A DNA stretch of 64,000 nucleotides from Mycobacterium sp. IDR2000157661. Lineage in GTDB: Bacteria; Actinomycetota; Actinomycetes; Mycobacteriales; Mycobacteriaceae. Below, piece by piece: positions 16,474-24,655 of the stretch (positions are counted from its first letter, which is position 1; each line of letters starts with the position of its first letter). A program made the translations under genes and the position numbers. The DNA is taken from NCBI RefSeq assembly GCF_022317005.1, contig NZ_CP081006.1, positions 496,001 through 560,000 of the forward strand. Reading direction: 5' to 3'. The notes beneath the pieces are model-generated. The model had not been told where the DNA came from. It worked only from the letters and a program-made list of their open reading frames with translations, and did no database searches.

Positions 16474-17511
16474 GTGACGCTGCCTGTGTTGGCCGACGTC
16501 GACACCGGCGTCGACGATGCGATGGCGCTGGCGTACCTGTTCGCCAGCGCGGAGGCCGAAGTCGTCGGAATCGCATCCACAGCGGGTAATGTTCCGGTGC
16601 AACAGGTTTGCCACAACAACCTCGGCCTGCTCGAGCTGTGCCGGATGACGGACGTGCCGGTGTCGAAAGGCGCTGAGCAGCCGGTCAGTTCGCCGTTGCG
16701 CACCGCGGAGGACACGCACGGGCCCGAGGGTGTCGGGTACGCACGGCTGCCGGCGAGTGACCGACGACTCACCCCCTACGACGCCGCCGAGGCGTGGGTG
16801 CGCACGGCACGCCGGCATTCCGGCGAGCTGATCGGGGTGGCCGTCGGTCCCCTCACCAACCTGGCGTTGGCGATGCGACGCGAGCCGGAATTACCGGCGA
16901 TGCTGCGGCGGTTGGTGATCATGGGCGGCGCGTTCGACTACCGCGGCAACACCACCCCGGTGGCCGAGTGGAACGTCAGCGTCGATCCCGAGGCCGCCTC
17001 CGAGGTCTTCGCCGGGTGGTCGGCCGCGTGGCGTGGGGAGCGCCCTGGGCATCTGCCGATCGTGTTGGGGCTCAACCTTACCGAGCACATCGCGATGACG
17101 CCGGGCCTGTTGCACCGGCTCGCCGTCGGGGCCGGCTCGACGTCGACGTCCATGAGCGTCGCCGACGACCGTGGCACCCCGTCGACGGCGTCCAATCCGC
17201 TGATCGCGGCCCTCGAGGACGCGTTGCGGTTCTACTTCGAATTTCACTTCGATCAGGGCGAGGGTTACCTCGCCCACCTGCACGACCCGCTGGCCGCGGC
17301 GGTGGCGCTGGATCCCGGGCTCGTCGAGTGCCGGCCCACCACGGTCGACGTGGAACTGACCGGCACGCTGACCCGCGGCATGACGATCGCCGACTGGAGC
17401 CACCGATGGGGTCGCGAACCGAACGCGCTCGTCGGCGTCCAGGTCGATCCCGAAACGTTCTTCGACCGCTTCATCGATCGGGTGGGCACGTTCGCGCAGC
17501 GGCTGGGCTGA
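16474..17511 (+). CDS. iunH: Inosine-uridine preferring nucleoside hydrolase
   Basis: 345 aa from a GTG. The N-terminal calcium-binding Asp cluster of nucleoside hydrolases is present as DVDTGVDDAMAL; GNVPVQQVCHNNLGLL, VGPLTNLALA and the C-terminal HDPLAAAVAL complete the family signature. It cleaves the N-glycosidic bond of purine or pyrimidine ribonucleosides for base salvage. Position after acrA1 and convergent with imuB matches M. tuberculosis Rv3393, although the cmaA1 gene expected between acrA1 and iunH is absent. Substrate preference is not readable from sequence. Confidence 0.93.
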   Translation: MTLPVLADVDTGVDDAMALAYLFASAEAEVVGIASTAGNVPVQQVCHNNLGLLELCRMTDVPVSKGAEQPVSSPLRTAEDTHGPEGVGYARLPASDRRLTPYDAAEAWVRTARRHSGELIGVAVGPLTNLALAMRREPELPAMLRRLVIMGGAFDYRGNTTPVAEWNVSVDPEAASEVFAGWSAAWRGERPGHLPIVLGLNLTEHIAMTPGLLHRLAVGAGSTSTSMSVADDRGTPSTASNPLIAALEDALRFYFEFHFDQGEGYLAHLHDPLAAAVALDPGLVECRPTTVDVELTGTLTRGMTIADWSHRWGREPNALVGVQVDPETFFDRFIDRVGTFAQRLG

Positions 17512-17536
17512 GTTCGGCTGCGGCACCGACCGGGTG

Positions 17537-17767
17537 TCAGCTGACGAACACCCATACGACGGCCGACAGGAAGAGCAGCACGATGATCGCGATGGCGACG
17601 AGGCTCACGACCGCCGTCGGCGTGATCCGGCTTCGGGGCCGGGGTTCGACGGCACCCACGCCCGCCGTCGATGAGGAGTCGGGCGGTGTCGACCCGGGCG
17701 GCACTCCACCACCGGGCTCCAGGCCGGTGGTCTCGGCGGGGTCGGGGTCGGGAGGTATGGCGGTCAT
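17537..17767 (-). CDS. DUF6480-like small membrane protein
   Basis: 76 aa from the ATG at 17767 (an in-frame ATG at 17779 would add four residues). The N-terminal PPDPDPAETTGLEPGGGVPPG segment is characteristic of actinobacterial DUF6480 proteins as I remember them. One C-terminal membrane segment (AVVSLVAIAIIVLLFLSAVVWVFV) follows a basic stretch RPRSR, so the Pro/Gly-rich part is probably cytoplasmic. Function unknown. Downstream of imuB on the same strand (stop of imuB at 17807, 39 bp away) and convergent with iunH. Confidence 0.75.
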   Translation of the reverse strand: MTAIPPDPDPAETTGLEPGGGVPPGSTPPDSSSTAGVGAVEPRPRSRITPTAVVSLVAIAIIVLLFLSAVVWVFVS

Positions 17768-17806
17768 CGGAGACCCCATACCCAGAGACCGGACGACTAT
17801 GCAGGG

Positions 17807-19450
17807 TTACTCGTAGATCCCCTCGACATACCACCTCCTCTGCCGATAGCACAGCAACAGGGCTTTGCCCCGCTCACCGTCGAGCAGCACCTGCGCCCGT
17901 GCGGTCCGCCCGGCCATACGACGAGGGGAAGCCTGCTCGGGATCCCACCACCGCTCGTCGACCGGCCACGGCCCTGCCCACCATCTCAATGTGCCCGCCG
18001 ATTCACCCTCCGACCTGCCCTCGCCGGTGACCGTGGCCGGCCCGGCCAGGCGGGCCGGGTCGGCGGAGAACATGCCGCGCGCGGTCACCCGCACCGGTCG
18101 GCCGTCGGCGTCGAACAACTCGACCGGATCGTCGAGCAGCACGGTCGGCGACGGGTCGGGCAACTGGCCGGGCCATGGCTGACGCGGGTCGGCCCGCGGC
18201 ACCGGCTCATCGCCCAGCGGCGTCAGCGTGATGCGTTCGGCGGGGCCGCGCCCCCCGCTGAGCACCGGCACCTGCACCGCTTCCGGTCCGAGCAGACCCT
18301 GCACCCGCACCAGCGCACGACGCGCCCGCAACCGGTCTTCTTCACCGACGCCGCCCCACAGCGGCAGCTGCAGCGCCTCGGCCGAGACCAGCTCCACCGG
18401 ACGCAACCGGATCACCGTCACGGGCGCGGTGGGCCGGTCACCGGGGTTACGCCTGTTGAGCCAGCCGTCGAGTTGCCAGCGCACCCGGTCTGCGGTGGCG
18501 TCCTCGGTCAGCGGTTCGGCACAGCGCCAAACCCGTTCCAGTTCCTCACCGTTGGCGGTGATGGCGTGAATGGCCAGGCGGGTACATCCCACACCGGTCG
18601 CGGCCAGGCTTTGGTGCAGGTCGGAGGCCAGTGACCGCCCGGCGAACGCCGCGGCGTCCACCCGGTCGATCGGCGGGTCACAGTCCATGACGGCGTCGAG
18701 TTCCGGATCGGGGTCGCGGCCCGACGGGCCCCGGGTCGCCTCGCCGCGGGCGAACTGGTGCGCGGCCACCGCATCGGCCCCGAACCGGGAGGCGACATCG
18801 CTGCGCGACAACGCGGCGAACTGTCCTATGTTTCGAATCCCCATGCGCCACAACAGGTCAGCCAGATCCTCCCGACCGGGAGCGGCCAGGCTGGGCTCGG
18901 TGGCCAGCTGTCGGATCGACAGTGCCGCCAGAAAGCGGGCGTCCTGCCCGGGTTCGACGATCCGCCCCGCCCGCGCGGCGAAGACCGCGGTGGGCAACTG
19001 GTCGGCGATGCCGACCTGACATTCGGCCCCGGCCGCGGCCACCGCGTCGACCAGACGTTCAGCGGCGGCCTGCTCGGACCCGAAGTAGCGGGCCGCTCCG
19101 CGCACCGGCAACACCAGCAGGCCCGGCCTCAGCACCTCTGCCCGCGGCACCAGTTCGTCCACCGCGAGGGTCACGTCTTCGAAGTGGCGGGCATCGCGCG
19201 CCGGGTCGGCGGACACCACATGCAGTTCCGGACACCTGGCCTGCGCCTCGCGACGGCGCACCCCCCGGCGCACACCCGCCGACCTGGCCGCCGCCGAACA
19301 GGCGATGACCCGGTTGGCCAGTGTCACCGCGATCGGGGCCGTCGACGGCAGCCCCGCCGCGGCCGCCGCGGCCACCGCGGGCCAGTCCATGCACCAGATG
19401 GCGAGAACACGCGTGGGGGTACCACCCGCCCGAAGGGTAGGGGGAGACAC
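17807..19450 (-). CDS. imuB: ImuB, inactive Y-family polymerase and mutasome clamp adaptor
   Basis: 547 aa. Y-family polymerase fold with the catalytic residues lost: the strand usually reading VDMD reads WCMD (residues 19-22), and the position of the SIDE acidic pair appears as LRPG (107-110). The helix-hairpin-helix/little-finger region follows, then the beta-clamp motif QLPLWG at 361-366 and a C-terminal region that recruits ImuA' and DnaE2. ImuB ties DnaE2 to the sliding clamp during SOS mutagenesis. The GTG start (19450) directly abuts the imuA' stop, so the two are translationally coupled and share the LexA-controlled promoter. Confidence 0.95.
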   Translation of the reverse strand: MSPPTLRAGGTPTRVLAIWCMDWPAVAAAAAAGLPSTAPIAVTLANRVIACSAAARSAGVRRGVRRREAQARCPELHVVSADPARDARHFEDVTLAVDELVPRAEVLRPGLLVLPVRGAARYFGSEQAAAERLVDAVAAAGAECQVGIADQLPTAVFAARAGRIVEPGQDARFLAALSIRQLATEPSLAAPGREDLADLLWRMGIRNIGQFAALSRSDVASRFGADAVAAHQFARGEATRGPSGRDPDPELDAVMDCDPPIDRVDAAAFAGRSLASDLHQSLAATGVGCTRLAIHAITANGEELERVWRCAEPLTEDATADRVRWQLDGWLNRRNPGDRPTAPVTVIRLRPVELVSAEALQLPLWGGVGEEDRLRARRALVRVQGLLGPEAVQVPVLSGGRGPAERITLTPLGDEPVPRADPRQPWPGQLPDPSPTVLLDDPVELFDADGRPVRVTARGMFSADPARLAGPATVTGEGRSEGESAGTLRWWAGPWPVDERWWDPEQASPRRMAGRTARAQVLLDGERGKALLLCYRQRRWYVEGIYE

Positions 19451-20134
19451 TCATCCGCCCACCGCACGCGCGGAGCCGACGGCCCGCCCCCGTGCCCGCA
19501 TGGCCAGCCGCACCCGGCTGATCCGCCCGAACCCGGGACGTCCGTGTCCGGCGATGTCATAACCGCACACCCGGGCCTCCAACCGGGCGGCCGCCCCCTG
19601 CCAGTCGCCATCGGTGACCAGCAGGGCGCATCCCTTCTGCCTGGCCCTGGCCACCACCGCCCGCGCGCGGGTGGCCGGCACCGTGCGTCCGCCCAGACCG
19701 AGCACGACCAGGTCCATACCGTCCATGAGCACCGCCGCCACCTCGACCGGATCGGCACCGGGTTCGGGGATGACCGCGATGCGGCTCAGATCGGCGCCCA
19801 TCTCCACGGCCGCCAGCAGGCCGATATGAGGCTGTCCGACGACCGCGGCGTGCCCGCCGTCGGCCGTTACCGCCGCCACCATGCTCAGTAGCAGCGACCG
19901 GGCGCCCGACACCACCGCCACGGTTCCGCGTGGCAACGGCCCCGGAAGGATTCCGGTCAGCGCTTCGGGCATCGGCAGCAAATTCTCCGAGACGGGAAGC
20001 GGATCGTTCGACGGTGCCGCACCGCGCCGTCCTCCGCCCACCTTTCCGGATACCGCCGCCATTTTCCGACGCAGGTGTTCCACCTGCTCAGCGCGGGTAA
20101 GCTGGCGCTGATCGAGGTTCATCGCCGCTGTCAC
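19451..20134 (-). CDS. imuA': ImuA', RecA-like mutasome accessory protein
   Basis: 227 aa from a GTG at 20134, chosen because GGAGG lies seven bases upstream; longer in-frame extensions would run through the LexA box. RecA/SulA-like core: [23 protein letters not shown] replaces a clear Walker A, followed by [26 protein letters not shown] and [12 protein letters not shown]. The degenerate P-loop is typical of ImuA', which is not expected to be a normal recombinase. It is essential with ImuB and DnaE2 for induced mutagenesis and damage tolerance. First gene of the imuA'-imuB operon. Confidence 0.93.
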   Translation of the reverse strand: MTAAMNLDQRQLTRAEQVEHLRRKMAAVSGKVGGGRRGAAPSNDPLPVSENLLPMPEALTGILPGPLPRGTVAVVSGARSLLLSMVAAVTADGGHAAVVGQPHIGLLAAVEMGADLSRIAVIPEPGADPVEVAAVLMDGMDLVVLGLGGRTVPATRARAVVARARQKGCALLVTDGDWQGAAARLEARVCGYDIAGHGRPGFGRISRVRLAMRARGRAVGSARAVGG

Positions 20135-20170
20135 AGCAGCACCTCCTGCATCATCTGACTCAGTGGTTGT

Positions 20171-20186
20171 TCGAATGTATGTTCGA
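20171..20186 (-). promoter_or_regulatory. LexA SOS box of imuA'-imuB
   Basis: TCGAATGTATGTTCGA (plus strand) deviates from TCGAAC-N4-GTTCGA at one base. It lies 37 bp upstream of the imuA' GTG at 20134. This makes imuA'B co-inducible with dnaE2. Confidence 0.9.
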
Positions 20187-20270
20187 TATACCGAGTAAAC
20201 ACCCACGCACCGACACCGTCAAGCACGCGGCGGTTCGAAGAACTCGATCCGCCGCGCCATCGACAATTGA

Positions 20271-20305
20271 TGACATTGACAAATGTCACCATTGAATGCT
20301 GTACT
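20271..20305 (+). promoter_or_regulatory. Promoter with dyad operator of the SDR/di-iron/BVMO/MerR operon
   Basis: TGACATTGACAAATGTCA (20271-20288) is a perfect 7-bp inverted repeat with a 4-nt centre. It contains TTGACA (20276-20281); 18 bases on is TGTACT (20300-20305), a reasonable -35/-10 pair. The predicted start falls at about 20312. A repressor or activator bound to the dyad would cover the -35 box; the MerR-type regulator encoded at 23756-24655 is the obvious candidate, by inference only. Confidence 0.6.
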
Positions 20306-20311
20306 GCGACA

Positions 20312-20470
20312 GTGCTCAACGAAGAGCCCGCTCTGCCGTCGCGTGGCTCGTTGCGCGCCCGCGGCGCGGCAGCGATCAGCAACCTGACCCTGCGCCAGAT
20401 CAGCGCCGCCCTTCCCCACTTCATCTCGCAGTCGCTCCGCGACAGCGACCTCGACCAGATCGCCGGGTGA
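20312..20470 (+). CDS. Possible leaderless 52-aa micro-ORF heading the SDR operon
   Basis: A GTG at the predicted transcription start (20312) opens a 52-aa frame (VLNEEPALPSRGSLRARGAA ... LRDSDLDQIAG) that ends four bases before the SDR ATG, an arrangement allowing translational coupling. The second half shows the high third-position GC of real genes here. I recognise no family. It could be a genuine small protein, a translated leader, or chance. An in-frame ATG at 20270 lies inside the promoter and is not a credible start. Confidence 0.35.
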   Translation: MLNEEPALPSRGSLRARGAAAISNLTLRQISAALPHFISQSLRDSDLDQIAG

Positions 20471-20474
20471 TGCC

Positions 20475-21296
20475 ATGATCTTCGGACGCAAGCGCAGCCG
20501 CAACGCAGACGCCGTCATCACCGGTGCCGGCAGTGGGATCGGCGCCGCGTTCGCCGAAGAACTCGCGCGCCGCAGCGGCCGGGTGGTGTGCAGCGACGTC
20601 GACGAGGTGTCGGCACGCGCCACCGCAGAGGCGATCAAAGCCGCAGGCGGAGAAGCGCTGTCGCTGCGGTGTGACGTCGCGAAACTCGAGGACGTGCAGC
20701 GACTGGCCGACGAGGCACGCAACTGGTTCGACGGTCCTCCCACTCTCGTGATCAACAACGCCGGAGTCGGCGCAGGCGGCTCGCCGGTCGGCGAGACCGG
20801 CATCGACGACTGGCGCTGGGTGCTCGACGTCAATCTGTGGGGTTCGATCCACGGCTGCCACGTCTTCGCGCCGATCCTGCGGGACGGGAACTACGGCGGC
20901 ATCATCAACGTCGCCTCCGCCGCGGCGTTCGGTGCGGCGCCCGGCATGGCGGCCTACAACGTCAGCAAGGCCGGTGTGCTGTCGCTGTCGGAGACGCTGG
21001 CCGCCGAGCTGAGCGGCACCGGGGTCAACGTCACCGTCCTGTGCCCGACATTCGTCAAGACCAATATCGTCGCGGCGGGCCGCATCTCGGACCAATCCGG
21101 CCAACTGGCCGACCGGCTGATGCGCTGGACCGGCTTCTCCCCCGAGCGAGTCGTCCGTACGTGCCTGGACACCCACGACCGCGGCGGCCTGTACTGCATG
21201 CCGCAGCCCGACGCGCGGATCGGCTGGGGCATCAAGCGTTTCACCCCGACGGTGTACACCCGCGCCATCGGCCTGACCACCCGCGTCACCACGTAA
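20475..21296 (+). CDS. Classical short-chain dehydrogenase/reductase
   Basis: 273 aa. Cofactor motif TGAGSGIG at 16-23, NNAG at 94-97, catalytic Ser148 and Y161-x-x-x-K165 (YNVSK) are all present, so it is an active NAD(P)-dependent alcohol or keto-acyl oxidoreductase, resembling the SadH-like SDRs found beside flavin monooxygenases in mycobacteria. It is followed, 11 bp later and after AAGGAG, by the di-iron protein gene and then the BVMO-type gene, suggesting it makes or consumes the ketone or alcohol handled by the monooxygenase. Substrate unknown. Confidence 0.9.
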   Translation: MIFGRKRSRNADAVITGAGSGIGAAFAEELARRSGRVVCSDVDEVSARATAEAIKAAGGEALSLRCDVAKLEDVQRLADEARNWFDGPPTLVINNAGVGAGGSPVGETGIDDWRWVLDVNLWGSIHGCHVFAPILRDGNYGGIINVASAAAFGAAPGMAAYNVSKAGVLSLSETLAAELSGTGVNVTVLCPTFVKTNIVAAGRISDQSGQLADRLMRWTGFSPERVVRTCLDTHDRGGLYCMPQPDARIGWGIKRFTPTVYTRAIGLTTRVTT

Positions 21297-21307
21297 GGAG
21301 AATTGAG

Positions 21308-22228
21308 ATGGCGATCGACATGGATGCGATGCTGGCCAAGATCAAGGACCGGCAGTGGGCACTGGCCGACATCGACTGGGACGCACCGGGCGCCGAACAG
21401 ATCACCGACGAACAGCGTCCGCAGCTCAAGGCGTTCATGGCGGACCTGTGTTGGATCGAGAACATCGGCGCCCGCGGGTTCGCCGCACTGGCCAAGAAGG
21501 CGCCGACGCCGACGATCGCGGAGATCTACCGCTACTTCCACGCCGAGGAGCAGCGACACGCCAATGCCGAACTCGCCCTGATGAAGCGCTGGGGCATGCT
21601 CGAAGACGGCGAGGTGCCCGAACCGAACGTCAACATCCGCCTGGCCATCGACTGGCTGGACCGCTGGGCCGACGACATGCCACTGTCCCTGCTCGGCACG
21701 GTGATTCCGATGCTGGAGGTGGCGCTCGACGGCGCGCTGCTGAAGTTCCTGCTCGACGAGGTGCACGACCCGGTGTGCCATCAGGTCTTCGAGAAGATCA
21801 ACAACGACGAATCACGACACCTCGTGGTCGACTTCGAGGTGCTCGACATGATCGGTCACGCCAGGATCAGGCGGTTGCTCATCGACTTCGTCGGGCACAA
21901 CGCCACACCGGGGCTCATCATCGGCGCGATCATGGGTGCACCGCTGATCAACCGCATCCGCAACGAGATCGTCGCGATGGGCATGGAACCGGAGCGGCTG
22001 TACCGGGCGGTGAAGCGGTTCAAGGAACTCGGCGACCGCGGTGAACACACCCGGCGGGTGCCGACCTACCTACTGCTGAGGCGCTACGCCGCGGTGGTCA
22101 CCAACCCACGCCATCCATATCACCTGCTGGCCAACTCGATGGTGTGGCTCTCGGACCGCTATCCACGTCCGCTGCTGCCGTCGGTGCCCAGTTGGGTCAA
22201 AGAGGTCACCCACGAGCCGGCGGCCTGA
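21308..22228 (+). CDS. Ferritin-like di-iron protein (putative oxygenase/oxidase)
   Basis: 306 aa from an ATG preceded by AAGGAG. A four-helix ferritin-like fold is indicated by two E-x-x-H motifs, E81-Q-R-H84 and E168-S-R-H171, plus candidate ligands E51 (WIENIG) and E137 (MLEVALD). The spacing fits a carboxylate-bridged di-iron centre. The only safe call is metal-dependent, ferritin-superfamily protein; an oxygenase, an aldehyde-deformylating-like oxidase, or a peroxide/iron role are possible. Lies between an SDR and a flavin monooxygenase in a tight operon (2 bp before the next start), so oxidative catabolism of an aliphatic or terpenoid compound is the likely setting. Confidence 0.8.
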   Translation: MAIDMDAMLAKIKDRQWALADIDWDAPGAEQITDEQRPQLKAFMADLCWIENIGARGFAALAKKAPTPTIAEIYRYFHAEEQRHANAELALMKRWGMLEDGEVPEPNVNIRLAIDWLDRWADDMPLSLLGTVIPMLEVALDGALLKFLLDEVHDPVCHQVFEKINNDESRHLVVDFEVLDMIGHARIRRLLIDFVGHNATPGLIIGAIMGAPLINRIRNEIVAMGMEPERLYRAVKRFKELGDRGEHTRRVPTYLLLRRYAAVVTNPRHPYHLLANSMVWLSDRYPRPLLPSVPSWVKEVTHEPAA

Positions 22229-22230
22229 CC

Positions 22231-23754
22231 GTGGCGGACTCCACTGCCCGCGTACGCGGGAACCACATCCACGACACGCTCATCGTCGGCGCCGGCTTCA
22301 CCGGCATCGGCGCCGCGATCAAACTCATCGAGGCCGGAGTCGACGACCTCGTCATCCTCGAGCGCAGCGACCGGGTCGGCGGCACCTGGCGCGACAACAC
22401 CTATCCCGGTGCGGCGTGCGACATCCCGTCGCTGTTGTACTCGTTCTCGTTCGTCAGGAACCCGAACTGGTCCCGCTCCTACGCCCCCGGTGAGGAAATC
22501 CGCCACCACATCGAGGACATGGTCGACGACTTCGGCCTACGACGCTTCATCCGGTTCCGCACCGACGTCATCGGCCTGCACTTCGACGAGCCGCACGGTT
22601 TCTGGACGGTGGAAGTCAAGGGCAGACGTTCCCGTACGCTTCGAGCCCGTACGGTCGTGCTGGCATCGGGGCCCTTGGCCGATCACACCTGGCCGGCAAT
22701 CCGCGGGCTCGACACCTATCGCGGTCACAAGATCCACAGCGCGGACTGGGATCACGACTACGACTTCGCCGGCAAACGGGTGGCGGTCATCGGAACCGGC
22801 GCCAGCGCAGTGCAAATCGTGCCGGAGCTCGTCAATCGGGCAGCGTTCGTCAAGGTGTTCCAGCGGACACCGGGCTGGGTGCTGCCTCGCCTGGATATTC
22901 CGACTCCACCGGCTGCGCAAGCGGTGTTCGCGAAAGTTCCTGCAGTGCAACAGATCGCGCGACAGGCGTTGTTCTGGGGCCATGAGATCACCGCCACGGC
23001 GCTGGTGTGGGACACTCCGCTGTCCGGTGTGGTGGCGCGACTGGCCAAGGCGCATCTGCGTGCCCAGGTCAAGGACCCGTGGCTGCGACGCCAGCTGACG
23101 CCGGACTTCACGCCGGGCTGTAAGCGGATGCTGATGTCCAACGACTACTACCCTGCGCTGCAGCGCGACAACTGCAAGCTCATCGACTGGCCCATCGCCA
23201 CGGTGAGCCCGGTCGGCATCCGCACCAGCGACGGCATCGAGCATCACCTCGACTGCATCGTCTTCGCAACGGGATACGACGTGCACCTGACCGGGCCGCC
23301 GTATCCGGTCACCGGGATCGGCGGCCGCTCGCTGAGCGAGGAATGGGCCTCGGGCGCGCAGGCCTACAAGAGCGTCAACGCCCACGGCTACCCCAACCTG
23401 TTCTTCATGACGGGACCGAACTCCGGTCCGGGGCACAACTCACTTCTGGTCTACGTCGAGGGCCAGCTCGACTACACGGTGCGGGCGATCACGACCATCC
23501 TGGGCGGTCGGCTGCGCTACCTCGACGTCCGCAGCGAAGTCCAGCAACGCTACAACGAACGCATCCAGAAGCGCCTCGCCAGGACGACGTGGATGTCGGG
23601 ATGCAGCAGCTGGTATCTCACCGCCGACGGTTTCAACGCATCGATGTTCCCGGGCTTCGCGACGCAGTATCTTCGACAGATGCGGGACTTCCGGAAATCC
23701 GACTACGTCGCTGTCGCAGTCGACGCATTCGATGCGGTCACGACGTCGGCCTGA
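22231..23754 (+). CDS. Baeyer-Villiger-type flavin-containing monooxygenase
   Basis: 507 aa from a GTG two bases after the previous stop. FAD site GAGFTG at 20-25, NADPH site GTGASA at 188-193, and between them the BVMO fingerprint F-x-G-x-x-x-H-x-x-x-W as Y163-R-G165...H169...W173, with Tyr in place of the usual Phe. GTWRDNTYPGAACDIPS is also typical. It would insert one oxygen atom into a ketone, aldehyde or heteroatom substrate using NADPH and O2. Third structural gene of the operon beginning at about 20.3 kb. Confidence 0.92.
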   Translation: MADSTARVRGNHIHDTLIVGAGFTGIGAAIKLIEAGVDDLVILERSDRVGGTWRDNTYPGAACDIPSLLYSFSFVRNPNWSRSYAPGEEIRHHIEDMVDDFGLRRFIRFRTDVIGLHFDEPHGFWTVEVKGRRSRTLRARTVVLASGPLADHTWPAIRGLDTYRGHKIHSADWDHDYDFAGKRVAVIGTGASAVQIVPELVNRAAFVKVFQRTPGWVLPRLDIPTPPAAQAVFAKVPAVQQIARQALFWGHEITATALVWDTPLSGVVARLAKAHLRAQVKDPWLRRQLTPDFTPGCKRMLMSNDYYPALQRDNCKLIDWPIATVSPVGIRTSDGIEHHLDCIVFATGYDVHLTGPPYPVTGIGGRSLSEEWASGAQAYKSVNAHGYPNLFFMTGPNSGPGHNSLLVYVEGQLDYTVRAITTILGGRLRYLDVRSEVQQRYNERIQKRLARTTWMSGCSSWYLTADGFNASMFPGFATQYLRQMRDFRKSDYVAVAVDAFDAVTTSA

Positions 23755-23755
23755 T

Positions 23756-24655
23756 GTGACAGCCCGGCAGCCGCGCCCGCAGGCGGGACCGATCTCGGCG
23801 GTCCTCAATGGACTCCGCCGTGCCCCCAACCGGGTGCGGCGGGGGTCGCGCGACATCGTCGAGACAGCCGTATCGCAATTGTTCGACGCCGCGGTACAAC
23901 CACACGGTATCGAGGAATCGGGCGAGTACCGCATCGACGAACTGGCCCGCCTGGCCGGCACCACCACCCGCAACATCCGGGTGTACCGCGACCGCGGCTT
24001 ACTGCACCCGCCGCTGCGGGTGGGCCGGATCGCGCTGTTCAACGACACCCATCTGACCCGGCTGCGGATGATCACCTCGCTGCTCGACCGGGGCTACAAC
24101 ATCGCTCACGTCCACGAGATGCTGTCGGCCTGGGAGCAGGGCAAGGGAGTCGGCGACATGCTCGGCCTCGAATCCGCCATCGCCGGCACGTGGGCCACCG
24201 AGAAACCCGAACGGATGCGGGTCGCCGACGCCAGGCGACTGGTCGACGACGACGCCGGCTTCGATCGCATGGTCGGCCTCGGCCTGATCAAGCTCGAAGA
24301 CGGCGAGGCGGTCGTCATCCGACCGAAGCTCATCGAGGCGTTCAACGACATCCGCCAGTACGACGTGGCCATCGACAGGCTGATCGACCTGCACGTTCAG
24401 ATCGCGCCGCTGGTCGACCAGATCGGCGGCCTGCTGGTGCAGGCCGGCATCGAGGAGGTGCTGCACCGCATCAACCCCGGCGCCGCCCTCCCGCCGGACA
24501 CCGAGATCGCCGAACTGATCACGATGCTGGTGCGCTTCCGGACCACAGCGGTGGCGGCGGTGTCGGCGACGCTGGCGTTCTCGATCGAGTCGACCATCGA
24601 GTCGGCGGTCGGTCAGATCCTCGGCGACCTCATCGACAAGGAACCGCAGGAGTAG
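23756..24655 (+). CDS. MerR-family transcriptional regulator
   Basis: 299 aa from a GTG one base after the monooxygenase stop. The winged-helix MerR domain is at residues about 57-125 (YRIDELARLAGTTTRNIRVY, RDRGLL, then the wing LFNDTHLTRLRMITSLLDRGY). The long C-terminal part has no Cys-rich metal loop, so it likely senses an organic effector. It is probably co-transcribed with the SDR, di-iron and monooxygenase genes, and the dyad at 20271-20288 is a plausible autoregulatory site. Convergent with guaA with no gap at all between the two stop codons. Confidence 0.85.
   Translation: MTARQPRPQAGPISAVLNGLRRAPNRVRRGSRDIVETAVSQLFDAAVQPHGIEESGEYRIDELARLAGTTTRNIRVYRDRGLLHPPLRVGRIALFNDTHLTRLRMITSLLDRGYNIAHVHEMLSAWEQGKGVGDMLGLESAIAGTWATEKPERMRVADARRLVDDDAGFDRMVGLGLIKLEDGEAVVIRPKLIEAFNDIRQYDVAIDRLIDLHVQIAPLVDQIGGLLVQAGIEEVLHRINPGAALPPDTEIAELITMLVRFRTTAVAAVSATLAFSIESTIESAVGQILGDLIDKEPQE

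Noticed and set aside
18825..18850. tRNA T-loop-like TTTCGAATCC
   Set aside because: Lies inside the imuB coding sequence and no acceptor or anticodon stem can be built around it.
20134..20206. N-terminal extension of ImuA'
   Set aside because: It would translate through the LexA box; the GTG at 20134 has a good GGAGG.
20270..20311. ATG at 20270 as start of the micro-ORF
   Set aside because: It lies between the dyad and -10 of the predicted promoter, so it would not be transcribed.
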